Assembly (NCBI GenBank): GCA_013398295.1
Contig: VZSF01003237.1
Coordinates: 1-64,000 of the forward strand
Length of the DNA: 64,000 nucleotides
From: Chionis minor
Taxonomy: Eukaryota > Chordata > Aves > Charadriiformes > Chionididae
Reading direction: 5' to 3'
A program made the translations under genes and the position numbers. The notes beneath the pieces were generated by a model. The model saw nothing but the letters and a program-made list of their open reading frames with translations. It made no database searches and was not told where the DNA came from. Numbering within the stretch: position 1 is the stretch's first letter; every line of letters starts with the position of its first letter. Of the stretch, positions 12,701-26,800 are shown piece by piece.

Positions 12701-15700
12701 ATGTAAATGCCGGTAAATGATAATTACTCTCAGAACTGCGAAAGTATTGAAAATGCTTAGAATGTCTCCTATTACCTGTCTGTCTGCTTTCTTTTAACAG
12801 TTCCTTTCTGACTCCTCCGCTGTGTTTCTCAGAGTGCACTTTTGCTTAATGGTGTTCTGTTTTAGCAGATTGTAGAATGGCTTAATTACAAATAGCCTCT
12901 TCAAAACCCAGGAGCGAACGTCAAATTTTAACAATTATATATATTAGTTCTGAGAAATTTCTGCTGTTGTCATTTATCAAGTGCTTGAGCTTATTCAGCA
13001 TTAATAACCATAGAATCAGGGCTGGAAATTTGGGGATTTTGATGTTCAGGTTTAGTGATGGAAAGGAGAGCTAGAGGTTTAAGCCAACGACTTCAAGTTT
13101 ATTAAAGAGGGATGTTGAGCAGGAATAAGGAAATGTCATTTAGGGCAATATGGGGCTGAATTAGGTAAGCCGTTGCGTGCATTTGTAGCACGTTTGACGT
13201 TACCGCCAAGCATCAGTCAGAGACTAAAATCCTTACCCAGAGTGAGTACAGCTGAGTGGTATTTACATTTATAGCTGGCGCTGACTGAACCTGTATCAAC
13301 TGTAAATCATCTCTGTATACGTTGACGCACCCATACACACATGTCTATGCTCACGTGTGTTATAAATATATACTGTGCAGCGTACGTACGCATACTACGC
13401 ATGTATATCGGTATGTGTATGGAAAAAATGAAGGTGGAGCGATTTCTCCACGGAGTTGTTTTTTTAAAAAAATTAGGACAAGTCTGGGTATTTGAGAAAT
13501 TCTTCTGGACAAAAGCAAGGAAAAGGGCATTATCTGTAATTAGAAATAATAATGTATAATTGGTTCATTTGCCATATTTCTACAGTTCTGATTTAGTTGA
13601 ACAATGTGATCATTATGCCACCAGTTTTCAATAGAGGTGTCACAATGAAAAATAATTGCAATATTCCACAATATTAACTGTACCCTAATTGCAAAAGTTT
13701 TGAAATATAATTACCATGAAAGCTAATGCGACAGGGAACATTAAGCATAATTAGTGTATTTTAAAAAAGGGAAAAACTGTTAGAAGCTTGTTATTGTCTC
13801 GTAAGGTAGCTTCAAATTAGCTGGATGCAGAGCACTTTCATCTAGGTTTTCTATAATTTTTGTTATTAGCACAGACTGCAATAAATGTATTTGACATAGC
13901 CCACACCTGCTAACCCGGCAGGAAAGAATTTCTAATGTGCACGGGTCCCAGGTTTCTCACAGAATCTGTCACAATTTCCTGGGAGACAGCAGTGGGTAAG
14001 ATTTAGGGGTGGGTTGCTTGGAGGGGTTTTTTTGCTGTTGGGTTTGGGTTTTTTTCAGTCAGTCACAATGCACTACTCAAATTGCACTGTCTTTTAAAAA
14101 AATTCTGCAAAAAGACACACAAAAATGCTGTTACGAAGCACTTCAAACAAAGCATTCATTACACATGGAAACCATGTTCTGAAAAAATACATAGCATATT
14201 AATTATCTGTTTTCTTTACAGAACAACTACATGCTTTTTCCATAGAGCGTGAAAGTTCACCCATATGATTAGAATTTGTTTTTTTGAAGTAGAGAAAAAC
14301 AATATATCGTACCACTTGTATACTAGAAATGCCTCTGTGCCCATATAGCATGGAGATAGGAACCAAGATGTAAGAAGCAGTGCTGATTTTCTATAAGATC
14401 ACATTTTCAGTAAGAAACATCTAAGAGATTTCCTGTGGCTTTTTGGTAACATTTTGTGGGGAGAAACTAATGTTTTTCTGTTTTTGCAGTGTTTCAAATT
14501 ATTGCAACGTGTTTTTGAATAAGCTAGATCCAAACAGAAATATGCAGCAGAACACCATTACTTTTAGTATTGTTAGTGGAGACAGTTTTAAGAAACGCTT
14601 GTATTGCTTGGTCTTAAATTACTATTAACCACTGAACCTACTTTTTATCGTCTCTATTTTCTGTTATTGCATATGTATAACAGATTTCTTTTTGGAAGGA
14701 AATTAGGCCATACATTAGAGAAAATTTTCGATTTGTTAGTGCAACTCGGTTCGTTCCTAGAATCATCTCAGGGAAAAAAGAGCATATGATGCTCGTTTTT
14801 CAAAGTTTAATTTATGAAAATGTTTTGTTTTCAGTTTAGCGTCTGTGATTTTTAATCTGTCCAGTGTCTATCAACAGCAAGTACTCTGACGTTGCTGTTA
14901 GGACAATTTAAGATCTTATAGAAACTTGGAAGAAAGGTTCTTGGTTTTCTCCCTCAGAAGTAATTCTGATGTAATTCAAGCCCAGGACAGAGGGCGTTTC
15001 TGCAGAGGTAAGGGAAAGTTTAAAACTAAGGCAAGAGATTATGAGGTATGGAAATCCAAATTTACATTGTGGATTGTGGAAGTCAGCTGTTTGAAAGTGA
15101 GCAGGAAGAATAGGAACCTGTTCTTTCTTTCAATAGAATCAGAATAAACTGATTCATTTATTCAGCCTAACTCCATCTTCAATAAATTTCTGTTTTGCAA
15201 GGGCTGAGGCAGGGCTTTTAAGTTCTGTTAAACTGTGGACATGGAAATTCCTTTATACAATCTTTCTGGGTCCTTTCACTGTTACTTCACTTACGTGTTG
15301 AAGTGCTACGGTCATTTGAAACATCTGCAGAGATATACCAACAACCAGTTGGTATATATGTTCTGTAGGTTATCAAGTCTTCCTAATATACTTCCACCTG
15401 GGAAACAGCACCGCAGAGCTATCGAACCAGGGGCCAGGATCCCAGCAAGATGCAGGAGTGTGGGAAGTAACACTCCAAACCAATGAAAAACCAGAAAAAT
15501 TAAGTTAGGTAATGTTAGGAATCATACTGTGTTCTCACTTATATCCATTGCACTTGCATAAAGAGAACAGATTACAGGCTGTGCAGCACTTTTCTTAAAG
15601 AAACTTAGCCACCCTAATTTTTACTTTTAGTAAAAGACAGAAAAAAAAATTATACCTGAGCTACAGAAGAGTATGCTTACATTATCTAAAACAAAGAGCA

Positions 15701-16719
15701 TGAGCTCTAATCTGTTGGGCTGGAATACCTTTATTTCTTCACCTAATTGTATATATCCCCGGCTTATTTTACTAATATGACCAGTACACAATTTCACTCA
15801 GCATGCAGAGATACAAACCCGACTCCAAGGGCAGGTCTGCGTGGTTCTTGCCATCCCACTCTAGTTTGCTAAACTGCCTCATTTTCATGAAAGAGATACA
15901 CAGCTTCATGGTATTGGATCTGTAAGTGCAGCCTGTGTGTGTGTCTCCTGTTAAAGTGCAGTATGATATTGGCCCAAATACCATGTTTCATAAAGTTAAG
16001 AGGGTCTTTATAGTGCCTTAAGGAGAGTGCCGTAGTCAGCTGTGAAGGAATTCATATACAGAGGTTAATTCAGTCTTTCTTCAGTGTCTTACAAAACCAC
16101 GTTATTGTCCAACTCTTTTACTACTGAAATAGGTACTTTATAGATGCCATAAATTTTAATTATCAGTATTCTGTTATTAAATAGGGACTCATCTACACAG
16201 TGAACATTAATTCACTCTAATTGACTCTAATATTAATTCCAAATTCAAAGATGACCTTTTTTAACAAAATAATCGAATTGGAAATTAGTAAAACTATAGG
16301 ACGCTCAGAGTGTGTGTGCACACACATGTGTCTGAATACACCACGGTGACAGAAATTTTTTTGCCCGCTTGTACAAATGCCGTGAGTGAGTGGAGTGTAT
16401 GAATATGTAGGCTTCAGTCATAAGACCACTGGCAAAATTTTTATCCTTCAAAATCTGTTAAATGCATTTATTATAATGTTTATTAGAAAATGTTTTTCTT
16501 ATTTCCTCTCCCTAAAACTACAATTAAGATGACTGAGAATTTGTTTTGGAGGGCTACAGAAAGCTTTTTTCTTGTTTTACTTAAACAAATACTTAAACAA
16601 CTACTTCCTTTACTTTTCTTGGGTTTTTTTCTTGATTAACTTAAGAGCATTGGTCTTTGATAAATATTACTTCATAGAGCAAGCGAAATAACAGCACGTG
16701 TGATGAGTTACACATAATG
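9786..16719 (+). other. AT-rich intron-like DNA
   Basis: No exon, RNA gene or repeat family is recognised here. There are A tracts near 10890-10908 and 12024-12041, a 12-bp CpG-containing palindrome at 13380-13391, a 10-bp stem hairpin at 15333-15357, and a GT/CA palindrome at 16311-16326. The remaining sequence looks single-copy. Confidence 0.65.
15333..15357. repeat. 10-bp inverted repeat with 5-base loop
   Basis: ATATACCAAC (15333-15342) and GTTGGTATAT (15348-15357) are perfect reverse complements around AACCA. Confidence 0.9.
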
Positions 16720-17800
16720 TCTCACACTATGTGTGTTTCCATGCAGCTCCACGTGCTTGAGAGCTTCTTGTCCCGTTTCCTCCGGCTGCGGCAGGGCGGG
16801 CTCTGACAGAGCTCAGGGAGCCCCAGCTCCGCTGCCCAGGGCCGAGCACGCGCTTGCCCCTGGGCTTGTGCCTGGCTGTCACCATCTCCCCCTTGCATCC
16901 TCACCAGCGCTCCCAAGAAAGGGCTGACCCATGTAGGAAAATCCCTCTCGCCCTCAGGAAAAAATCAGAGCATAGTTCACAAGCTGGTGGCTCCTGGTGC
17001 CCCAGTTGCACAAGCATGAAGCACGGTGCAGGAGAGGGCGAGATTTGGGAGCAGTCCAAAGTTAATCACCTCTCCGCCGGGGAATCCTGTTGCTGAGCCG
17101 TGCCTTCGGGTACGTTTTTGTCACTGGTGACTGCCAGCTGAAGCCTGCGCCGCTTGCGAAAGCCTCCGCCCTGTGTTTCCCGGCCTCTGGCTTCCCGTGG
17201 CTGCTGCTCTCCCTTCCTTTGTGCCAGCTCTAGAAGCTGCCTGGCTCATGGGATCATCCCAGTGCTCTGACTGACAGCTGAGCCAGTCCGGGCAGCAGGA
17301 TTTGTGTTCGGTGGGATTGTCAGGCTGGTTTGACTCAAAGCGCGCCAGTGGCGTCACTTGCCAGCAGAAGGAAGGAGGCTGGATGGGAGGGCTGGGACCA
17401 AACTGTCTCTTTTGGCAGCAGGCTGGACTTTGTCAAAACCAGAGGGAAAGCTGGACTCCTGGAGACACCTGGGGAAAGACGAGCTTGTAATTGCCTCTGC
17501 TTTGGATCGACTGGCAATGTCTCCTTTGGACTATGTCCTGCATGCTGGGAATTGCTGCTCCGTATTTGTCTTTTCATGTGGAAGTCTAAACTGGTTCTCA
17601 TTGCTGAGCTCTTTAGACCACGTCAGAAACGTGCTACGCCTCTTGCTAGTCCTTTCTCTGATAAAGGACTCTATTTTATTCCATCTCTTCTATTTTTTTG
17701 CATTTCTACACTGGTTTTGTTTTTCCTTTCTTCCCGCCTCCTCTTACTTTTCCTCCTTGTAGCTGTCAGTTATCAGTAACCACTTCAGTTCTTCCTTATT
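16720..17800. other. GC-richer, stop-poor stretch of unknown role
   Basis: About 1 kb with clearly higher GC than its neighbours. Several frames are open over long overlapping spans: 17330-17779 and 17358-17762 on the plus strand, and 17335-17601 on the minus strand. None of the translations resembles a family I know, and several contain cysteine- or leucine-rich low-complexity parts typical of chance ORFs. It could be an unannotated non-coding exon, an intronic enhancer, or simply a GC fluctuation. Confidence 0.35.
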
Positions 17801-20800
17801 GCAGCCATGGCAGAACCACGCCGCCTTCTGCCAGCAGGTACAAAATAGGAGAGATTGCCTTTCCCAGACAACTTACAGTTCTGCTTCATTTTTAAGAATC
17901 AAATCTAGTGTATCTCTTCTTCTGCAAACAACTTCAAGCTATGTGTTTTGCAAGACCTGCATTGATTCATTATTTAATGCTTACTGTTAATTCTATGGCT
18001 TAATTCCCCTGTTATTTATTATACAAAACATTATTTCATTAACTAGATTGAAACAGATGAGAGTGGAGAACAGAGCCCTGACAGGCAAACCTAAATTTGT
18101 ATTCAATATCCAAAATCAAGCTTTAGATTTTCAGGAATTAATCTCCATTTAGACTCCTATATGAAAAAGAAGGATTTGTTTCTTTTTTCCTTTGCTCTTC
18201 AACATATGTGCGACTACTCACATACACAAAGAAGCATGTCAGTACTGAAAAGTGTAGATTTTTTAAAAAATAAGCTATATCTAGCATAGAAATTGGGCCT
18301 CTCATTACCACCATGACAAACGTTTGTTCTTACTATTGTTCAGCATATCTAGAAATGAGACTTGCACGTTCTCACCTTTTGAAACTGTCTTTGAAAGTGA
18401 ACATTATCAATTGTGGTGGTAAGAGCTTGTATTTGGAAAAAGATTGCTTTGGTGGGGAGCAGCAGCCTGATAGATGCCGTGCCTGCAGAAATGCTCACGG
18501 CGCTGTTGCATTCTTTATTGGTAGCATTTTTGGACAAAGTGAGAAAAATGTATATTTCGCTCATGATATATTGGGGGTGTGTGTGGATTTTTAACTTGCT
18601 ATATTTCAGCTTGCTCAGTGGTTTGGAACAAAAGAACAGGCTGGGGGGGAAAAAATCACATTCGATCTGTGAGTCAGTCACCTACACCTGCGGTTCCCCA
18701 CGAAACCATTGCCAGTGGGTCACTGAAATTGTCCGCCCTTGCGAGCACGTGTAGGGCTGATCTTGTCTTCAGTTCCTTGATGAACTAACTGGGTGTTCTT
18801 TCTGTTTGCAGCAAACCCCAAATTAGACATCTGAATCTTCTTCTATCTCTCCCTTCTTTTGTCCTCGCTGCGTAGTTTACATTGAGAGGGTATTAAATTA
18901 AGATGCCAAGCCTATTTCACTTTGCTTTCTTTGTTGAGCAGGGAGGGTACCTTCATTACTTAACATGAGAATTAGTTTAGTCATAGTAGCACTTGTGATT
19001 CAGAGATTACCCTTAGCCCCTAAAACATACAAGTATAAAGGAAATACCAGTAACTAACTCGCTTTCTGTGCAATGTATAGGAATGCATGTTCCTTTTCTC
19101 ATTAAGACTTTCTATTTATTTTTCATGTATGTTTAAAGTCAGAAGTTTCCTGTTGGGATTTACTGCCATAAATAGCTGTCCATTTTTTATTCCCACTAGC
19201 TGTGCGTTTGAGTAGCACGCAGCAAAGTTTATGAATCACTTCTCCTTGACAGATCGTAACAACCACAATATTCTGCCACATAGCCAACAGCAGCAAGTGA
19301 CTGATATTAGCACTTAACTCTCCAGAAAACTCTGTTCAGTAATTAAACATTAAGCCTCTGATGCCTATCATCATTCAGTGCCAAAACCCTTTACAATACT
19401 GGTTTGCTATATGCAGGTAATGATATTAGAGATGATAATTTATTCTGGAAATGTAGCTATCTGAGAAGAATGAATTTACTGAAATCAGAATTTCATTTAT
19501 AAGCCGGCTTTTCAGGACTTTTCTCCTAATTCTGACATTCACCATGCAGGAATATCTATTTGGTTAAAAAATCCTCAGAATATAGGATAATTGACAAAGA
19601 GTGATGAAAAGAACAATATTTAAAACTGTGGCACCAGTAGCAGTGTGTAATATAATGCAGAAGTCTGCCTTCATTCAATAAGGACAAATGATCCAGCAGC
19701 ACTTCAAGCTTTGGGCGTTGTTTCCAAGTTAATCTGCTCTGCTTTGGTGTCAACATAAAATTGAGATCAACTCACTAGCTAACAAAGCAGCTCAGGAAAC
19801 TTCAAATAAAAATTCAAACTTACAACAAATAACAGCAGTGCTGATAGAAACTGTGAAGTCTGTTTTCCATCAGTGTATGTGCATAGCTTATTTAATATTA
19901 TTGTGATGAGAAATAATAAGGATAACCCTCAAATAAATGAATAGCTGCATGTTGTTTGGTAGCAGCCGCAGCTCCTGCTCACTGGCTGAAGCTGTAGTGC
20001 TATGTAATTTTCTGGTTTATAGCAAAATGGCCCAACAAAGCTAAATCACACAGAACTTTAAAGGATCTTAAGCTTAAAGTTGCAAAATCCAGCACGTGGA
20101 AGCTTGCTAATTCTCAGAACCCAGGCTGTCTCTTCCGTCTCAATTTGCCCAGTCCTTCACGTTGCAGTGCGGAGCACAGAAACTGGAGCATCGCTCTGCC
20201 CCCCTCAGCCCCAGCAGCTTTGTGGCCAGCGCCGGCACACTCCGCAGGAGAGCAGGGCTCTCTTCCCACCAGTCTCGTGGTGGGCCTTCTCCTCCAGCCA
20301 GCTTTCCTGCTTATTTAGTGCACAGTCTGCTTGTCTCTCCAGTCCCAATTCTCATTTTCCTTGCTCAACTTCTGTTGTTTCTCATGAACTGACTTCCACT
20401 TTATCTGGCTCTGTGTGGGGTTTTTTTTTTATTTTGGTTTTTTCCTCCTTTCTCAATAGTTTTTAGCCCTTCTTTCCTTTACTGGGATCTTCAAATGTGT
20501 GTTTCTTTCTCCACTGTCTGTATTAGGTTTATCTTTCTGTCTTGTTTTTCCCAGCACCTCAATGCGATGTTCTCTCATTGTCTCCAGCACCCTGACTGGC
20601 AGCTTTCCATTTCCCAGGTCCTCATCCCACCTCAATCTTTTCTAGCCCTCGGTCCTGGGCTTCCTGTTCTCTGACTAACCAGTCAGAGACAAGTCCCAGC
20701 CCCTCTTCAGGGTAGTTTCAGTGTCCTGTTCCTGCAGCCTGGCGTCCCTTGGTGGCTTCCTCTGAGAGTTCTCCCCTCTTGCACAGTAGGATCCTTTGTC

Positions 20801-23800
20801 TCTGCTCAGCATGGAACACGTTGGAGAGTGCACAGTGTGCAGCACAGTCTTCTACAGCACTGACATCAGATGTTTTGCATCACCACCAAGTCTCATGATA
20901 CCATTAGACCTCTTGGACCAGGGCTCATTGTGAGTGGAGACCATGTCCCCTGACTCCTAGTCTCCTCTCCAAAACCTCTGGTCCTCCTGATCTCTTCTAT
21001 AGGTGGAGGTGTAGCAGAACTTGAATACAGAGGACTTTACTCCATGGGGGAGACTGCCGAGTGAGATAGAAACGGGAAGAAGTAATGTCACTGCTCCGGG
21101 AGACAGGTGTATCTGTGCCCCAGCATCACCCTGTCCAAGACCCTCAGACTCACTCAGGTGTCCCTACCTGCTACAGTTGATGGCTGGAGAAAAGAGTGCT
21201 GCCCTTGGAGAAGATGGTAGCAGAAGGTTAGCAACTTCCAGTCTTTCCTATACACGCCATCACTGCTGTAGAGGCGCTTTGCTGGTGGTTTCATAACGGG
21301 TCCATGGAGGCACAGGCACTGTAAGTCAGAGGAAGGTATGTAAGTCAGTGCAGAGGAGGGTATGAGGCTGCTACCAATTCCTAATAATTTTGGTAGTATT
21401 TGTTGTCACCTACATTGGAAAATGTGACATTAGTAGGGTATTGTATTGTCTACCATAAATGTATGGTGTGCATTAGCCTGGACCCCAGTTGCAGGGGAGA
21501 GGCGAAAGTCCTTCTTTGATCCTGGCGGGCAACTGACGGCGTACAAAGTCTTTAAAAATGGGAAATTTTCAAAGCAAAATAAAGCCGTTGCATACATGGA
21601 CACAAGGATGGCAAGAAGCATTTCCCAGGTAGAGTGACCACACTTCATGTGCCCAATCTCTGCTGCGGAGTGCAGGGTATTCTAGCTGTTCAACAAAGTG
21701 TTCCTCTGTTTGCTTTAATACAGGCAAAACAAAATATTCCTGCTGCCTATCTTCCAGAAAAAGTATAAGCCTTTTTTCTGACATTTTCCAAAGCTAGAGT
21801 AGACCAATAATGTTTTTTGAAGAATGATGACCAGGTAGTTTCATTTCAGGGCATTATAAGGAAGAAAAGCAGAATACTCGATTAGGCAATACAGGACAGA
21901 ATAATTGGTGGAGTTTGCAGTGCATGGGATGTACGTACAGGTGGAAAATTGTCAGAAATGTTGTGGACATGTAAACTTACGTATTTCTTTTTTCATTTAG
22001 TTTTTTTTAATGATTTTATTAATCTTCAGAAAAATGGTGTCGGAGCAGGTACAATAAAGTTAATCTTTATTTACATCTTTAAGAAAAAGACAAATACTAA
22101 AAAGTCACTATGCAAAAAATAATACAGTTTTTACAAAATAAATACACATTTTTGCTTGGAATAACAATGAATGGATGCAGTATTTGAAAGAGCTGTATTG
22201 CATATTGAGACTTCCTTTTAACGTATCTCTAGGATACGAACAAAAATTAAAATACTGAAAATACAAAATATCAATGCCATTTGGTTGTAAAGAAAAAGAA
22301 AGTTTATGTTACTAGAACACAGAATAGTTGTGAATGGAAATCTTACGTTATAAGGCATATTCAGCAGAAGCTTACTTTTCTAAAAAGAACACTCGGAAGA
22401 ACAATATTATGTCTTTCACAATATGAGATTAACACAGCTAATTCTTAATTTGAAACAGTAACTTCCACTAGTTTTAGAGAGCTTTCTGAAGGACTCTAGT
22501 GCAACAGCAGTGATGCCATATGACACTATTCTAAAATTTTTCACCTAATACTTAGAGACTGTATTTCAATAGGAGTTGTATTTCAGACTTGGAGAAATAA
22601 AACATCTGCCCGTAAGTTTTCATTCTTTCCCACCTCCTCTCATCTCATCTCTGCATGTTGGAAGGTAAGACTTTGAAATGTTAAACTAAGGAGAGAGTTG
22701 AGTCGAGAGGGAAGAGTGAAGATGGCCACTGGTACCACGTGGTATTGCAGTCTGTAGTAAGGTACTACCTCCAGGCACCTGGAATGTACGGTTATTTAAA
22801 TGCACAACTCTATATAGCAGCAATTCCGTTACAGCTATCACGTGTAATTGCACTGACTGAACGTGTTTGTGTGTATGTCTGTATATGCACAGTTTTTTGG
22901 TTAATTTGGTTTTGCGTTGATTTTTTTGCTCACATCAAAAAATCGATCTTGCCAGGTTGGCGTGTGTCTGCAGACAACCCCAAATACAGGTCAAAACCAT
23001 AACTGGAATATCTCCCAGTTTGGTGGTGCTATAGAAATTTTTGTTGCACTACTGTGCTTTAGAAACTGGTTACTGATGTGTAGCTTTTGGAAATTTTATT
23101 TGTATTTGTGAACTTTTTTGTATGAAGTTAAATTTAACCTTCTTGGATGTCTTACGTTCTCATAACAATGTCAAGTTTTGGGTCATGCAGTGGTGTCAGG
23201 TGGATCCCAAGGAGGACCGTGATAAGTGAGTTTTGGGTAGGTCTTCTAACAAATCACTGTGACTAGTTGTTCGGTCATAGTTTGGATGAAATGACTTGAT
23301 TCTTTCGCCAAGACTGGAATAGGCATAAGATTATTTAAATGAGCTTTGAAACCTTAATTCATCTGGAAAACAGCTGGAGGGTACTAGAAAATGTTGAGGG
23401 GAAGAGAAGAGGAAATTCTGAAAGCAATTAGAGAAACCTTTTGACAACTCTTTTCAGCAGATAAAAAGCCAGCTTCTTGTGAGGAAGAATCTCCTGGCAT
23501 TGGTTTCCGTGTCTTATGGACAGTTGTGCCATCAACATGGAAACACAGGGTGTAGGGGAAGGCATGTTGAGATGCTTGCAGATTATTCAAAATTAAAACA
23601 AAATTACCAAGAGTGTAAATAAGATTTTTCTTTCAAATTCAGCAGTCAAACTTTTTTTGCGATTGTTTGGCATTTTAATTTGAAATCTAGTTTCTTGAGC
23701 AATCAACTCCATGATCTGAAGTTTTCTATATGCATATTCATGTGTGTGTTTACATATTTGTTTGTTTATTGCATCTGGTACTTCAGTAATGTGTAATTTC

Positions 23801-26800
23801 TATTTCTTCCTTTTGTCTGGAGGCCTCTCATATTACATTTAGATTGTATCCTTTATCATCCCAAATTGACATTTATGCTTTTACTGCTATTGTTTGCCTA
23901 GCTTCTCCCTGGTATGGATCAACAATTTGTTTTAATCTCTGTCACTTCTCTTATCTCCCTCTACACAGAGATGCAGTCGTTTCGCACTAGCGTACGCCTA
24001 CGGAGATTGTGTTAGCAACAGTGCGGTGGCCACCCCCTCCCCTCTCTAAAATGCTGGGGAATCTTAATTGCTTTTCCAGTTCGTTTATAAGAACGCAGAG
24101 ACAACAGTATGTGCGAGACCAGTTTTGACAAAAGTAATGGTATGCCAGCGCCTATGAATAAATAAACCCGATTTACATAGAGGAACGCTCTGGCAGTAGA
24201 AAGGAGGTCGCGGAATGGAGGCAAATGATGGTTTAAAAACATTATTCCTTATCTGTACCAGGGAGCTGAGTGAAGTCCAGAGCGCTGTAGAGCTTTCTGT
24301 GGTACTTTGCTTTACAGGTGTGGTTGTAAATGGTATTTTTGGTTTTAATTTTCTAAAATGACGAGCTGGAAAACTTGGAGGTATAAATGAGAGTTAAACA
24401 AGAAACGTTTGAATTTCCAGAGCCCTCAGGAAGCTGTTATGCTTCCTGTGGATTTTTTGCTTTCTAATAATCGTTTTAACAGTTTGCATTCAATTCCTTC
24501 CCTAAATCTGTTCACTTAAAAGCTGTGATGGGAAATAATTTAGTAGGTAAGAAATACTAGCATAATCTGTGTGTAGTGACAGATTTGCAGCTATAAGCAA
24601 AGGGTTGAAACGAGTCAGATTTACGTACTGAGTAATGAATATCTCTCTGTTGGAAAGAAGGAATAATGAGAGCAATCAGAAAAGCCTAGCAGAGGGCAGG
24701 CGTGGAAAAAGGGTTCTGCAATACCGGATAGATCAATTTAGGTGTGAAGGCTGATAATGGGAACCTAATAAAATAATCGGAGGCGAGCAGGGATGTAGAA
24801 GCGAGATAGCCCAGGCACCCGCCTGCTCCCTTTTCCCCGTCTGCAGACCCGTGCCCCTGCCCGCTGCCCAGCCTTCGCGTGTCCCGGGGACCCCCCTGTT
24901 TCGCTCGGGGCGAGCTGCAGGTGCCCTCAGCTCACTCTGTCACAGCCGGTGACGGTGGCGCACAACGCCGTCGGGAGAGCACGCTCCGGCAGGAAAAGGT
25001 TGTTTGCATTCATGTACGTCCCAGGTTAAATACCGGCTGATGTGTAGAGGATAATCACCAGCTTGGCAGGAAACAGCACTGATGGATACATGTTGGAGAG
25101 AAAACCTCGGTGTCAAAATTCGGTAGAGAAATAGGAGGAATCTCATAATGAAGTGCAACGTGCATTCAAACTGTTTATTGCGTTACTTGGTTCCAGCAGC
25201 AATATATATGTATCTACATGTATATAAAGACAAAGATAACATTCACCTGCCTCGTTCAACTCTGGAAGCTCAAACTTCACAAAGCATTGAAGCAAGTGAA
25301 TACATTTTGTGCCTTTCCTCCAGCAGTATCCTTGTCAGTGACAGCACTTATGTTTCCTTCCTTTACTTTTTTCTTCTCTCACGTAATGAGGGTTGGTTGT
25401 ACTTCAAGAAAAAAAACACAGTTTTGGAGAGTACACGGTGTTTAGAAGGAAAAATAAAAAGGAAATGTATTTTCCATTTTCAGAGGTCTCCTGTTCTGTG
25501 GGATGGGAGCGAAAGCAACCCAGCAGTATGCCTGCACAAGCCTGACAGTGATGGTGCCAGATAATTCAGGGAACACAAATAAATGATGAGCTATTTCTAG
25601 CTTTTATGAATTGTGAGGGGTTTTTTTCCACATCCCCCGTAAAAACTGAGGCAGACAGCATGCCTGTCTCTTACAGTCTTATCAAATGTGAATAAACAAT
25701 GCCTGTAGCACTGTAGCTCTTTAATTTATGATCTCGAGAAGCCTTGCTCTGTTTTCAGTCTGCACATCTCCCTGACCAGCAGCTTTGTTTGCAGTTGCAC
25801 TGGGCTTCTGATTGCTTGGAGTTAGAAAATCAGACGTGTAAACTAAGAATAGCTGAAGAACAAATGTGTTATACTTTCATCTGGACTGGCTAGTGTGAAT
25901 CTTGTGAATTACCAAAAACTGAGAGCAGAAGAGTATTGTCTCTTTCACTGAAGAATTATGAAGTGTTGTAAAACTGAGGACAATGTATTATTGTGTATTG
26001 ATGTAAGTATTTAGGCTGTGCCTAAGCAATGCCTTTGTTTTTATTTTGCTCTGTTGGTGCCGCGGTTCATTTGAGCAACATATACTAGTAACTGGCTTGA
26101 CTCACAAGTGAAAAGAATAATGTATATAATGCAAAGTAGTTGGATTGAACAGGAAGCTCTAATTTTATTTATGCAATTTAAGTCCAGGCATAAACTGGGC
26201 TTATAATACGGGCACAAGACTCCTCCATTTGAAGTCTGAGATGTCTCGGTCCCTTTGACAAGTCAGGGATCTTCCGGGGAGAAGCAGGGGGACAGTGACC
26301 TACCAGCTGCCTGTCACTAGTGGCAGAGCGAGGAGAGCGATGTGGGTGACCTCACAGCAGAAGTGCTGGCCCGGGACTGCTAAAAGAACTCCTGTCCTAA
26401 GTGACAGCACTGTACCTGATTGTCAGGGCTGAAACCAAATGATTATATTCCTGCCTTCCTGCTGCATCCAAGGAGTCATCCACAAGCCACCTTTTGGCTA
26501 CCTGAGCTTTTGGGTAAGTTTCTTTCCTTTTTTAGTCCGGGACACAGCATTTCATCAAGGCAAACCTTGTGCTTGTCACCTGGTGGTGACATTACAGTAA
26601 GCGCCTGTTGTCAGCCACCATAGGTATGCACACATCTCACTGAAGGGCTGCTATCAGAATTCACTGGAAGAGATTATTGGCCGACTCTTAAATACTGACT
26701 TCACTCCGCTGAGACTTGAGCATCAAAAATGTGTTTCTGCACACCTCGTAGTTTTTCCAGTTCTTAGTTCTCTAACGGAATTGGTAGGATATCTTACCTG

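Noticed and set aside
20080..20466. 128-codon open frame
   Set aside because: Ser/Phe-rich translation of a pyrimidine-rich region, with no domain or flanking splice structure that I recognise.
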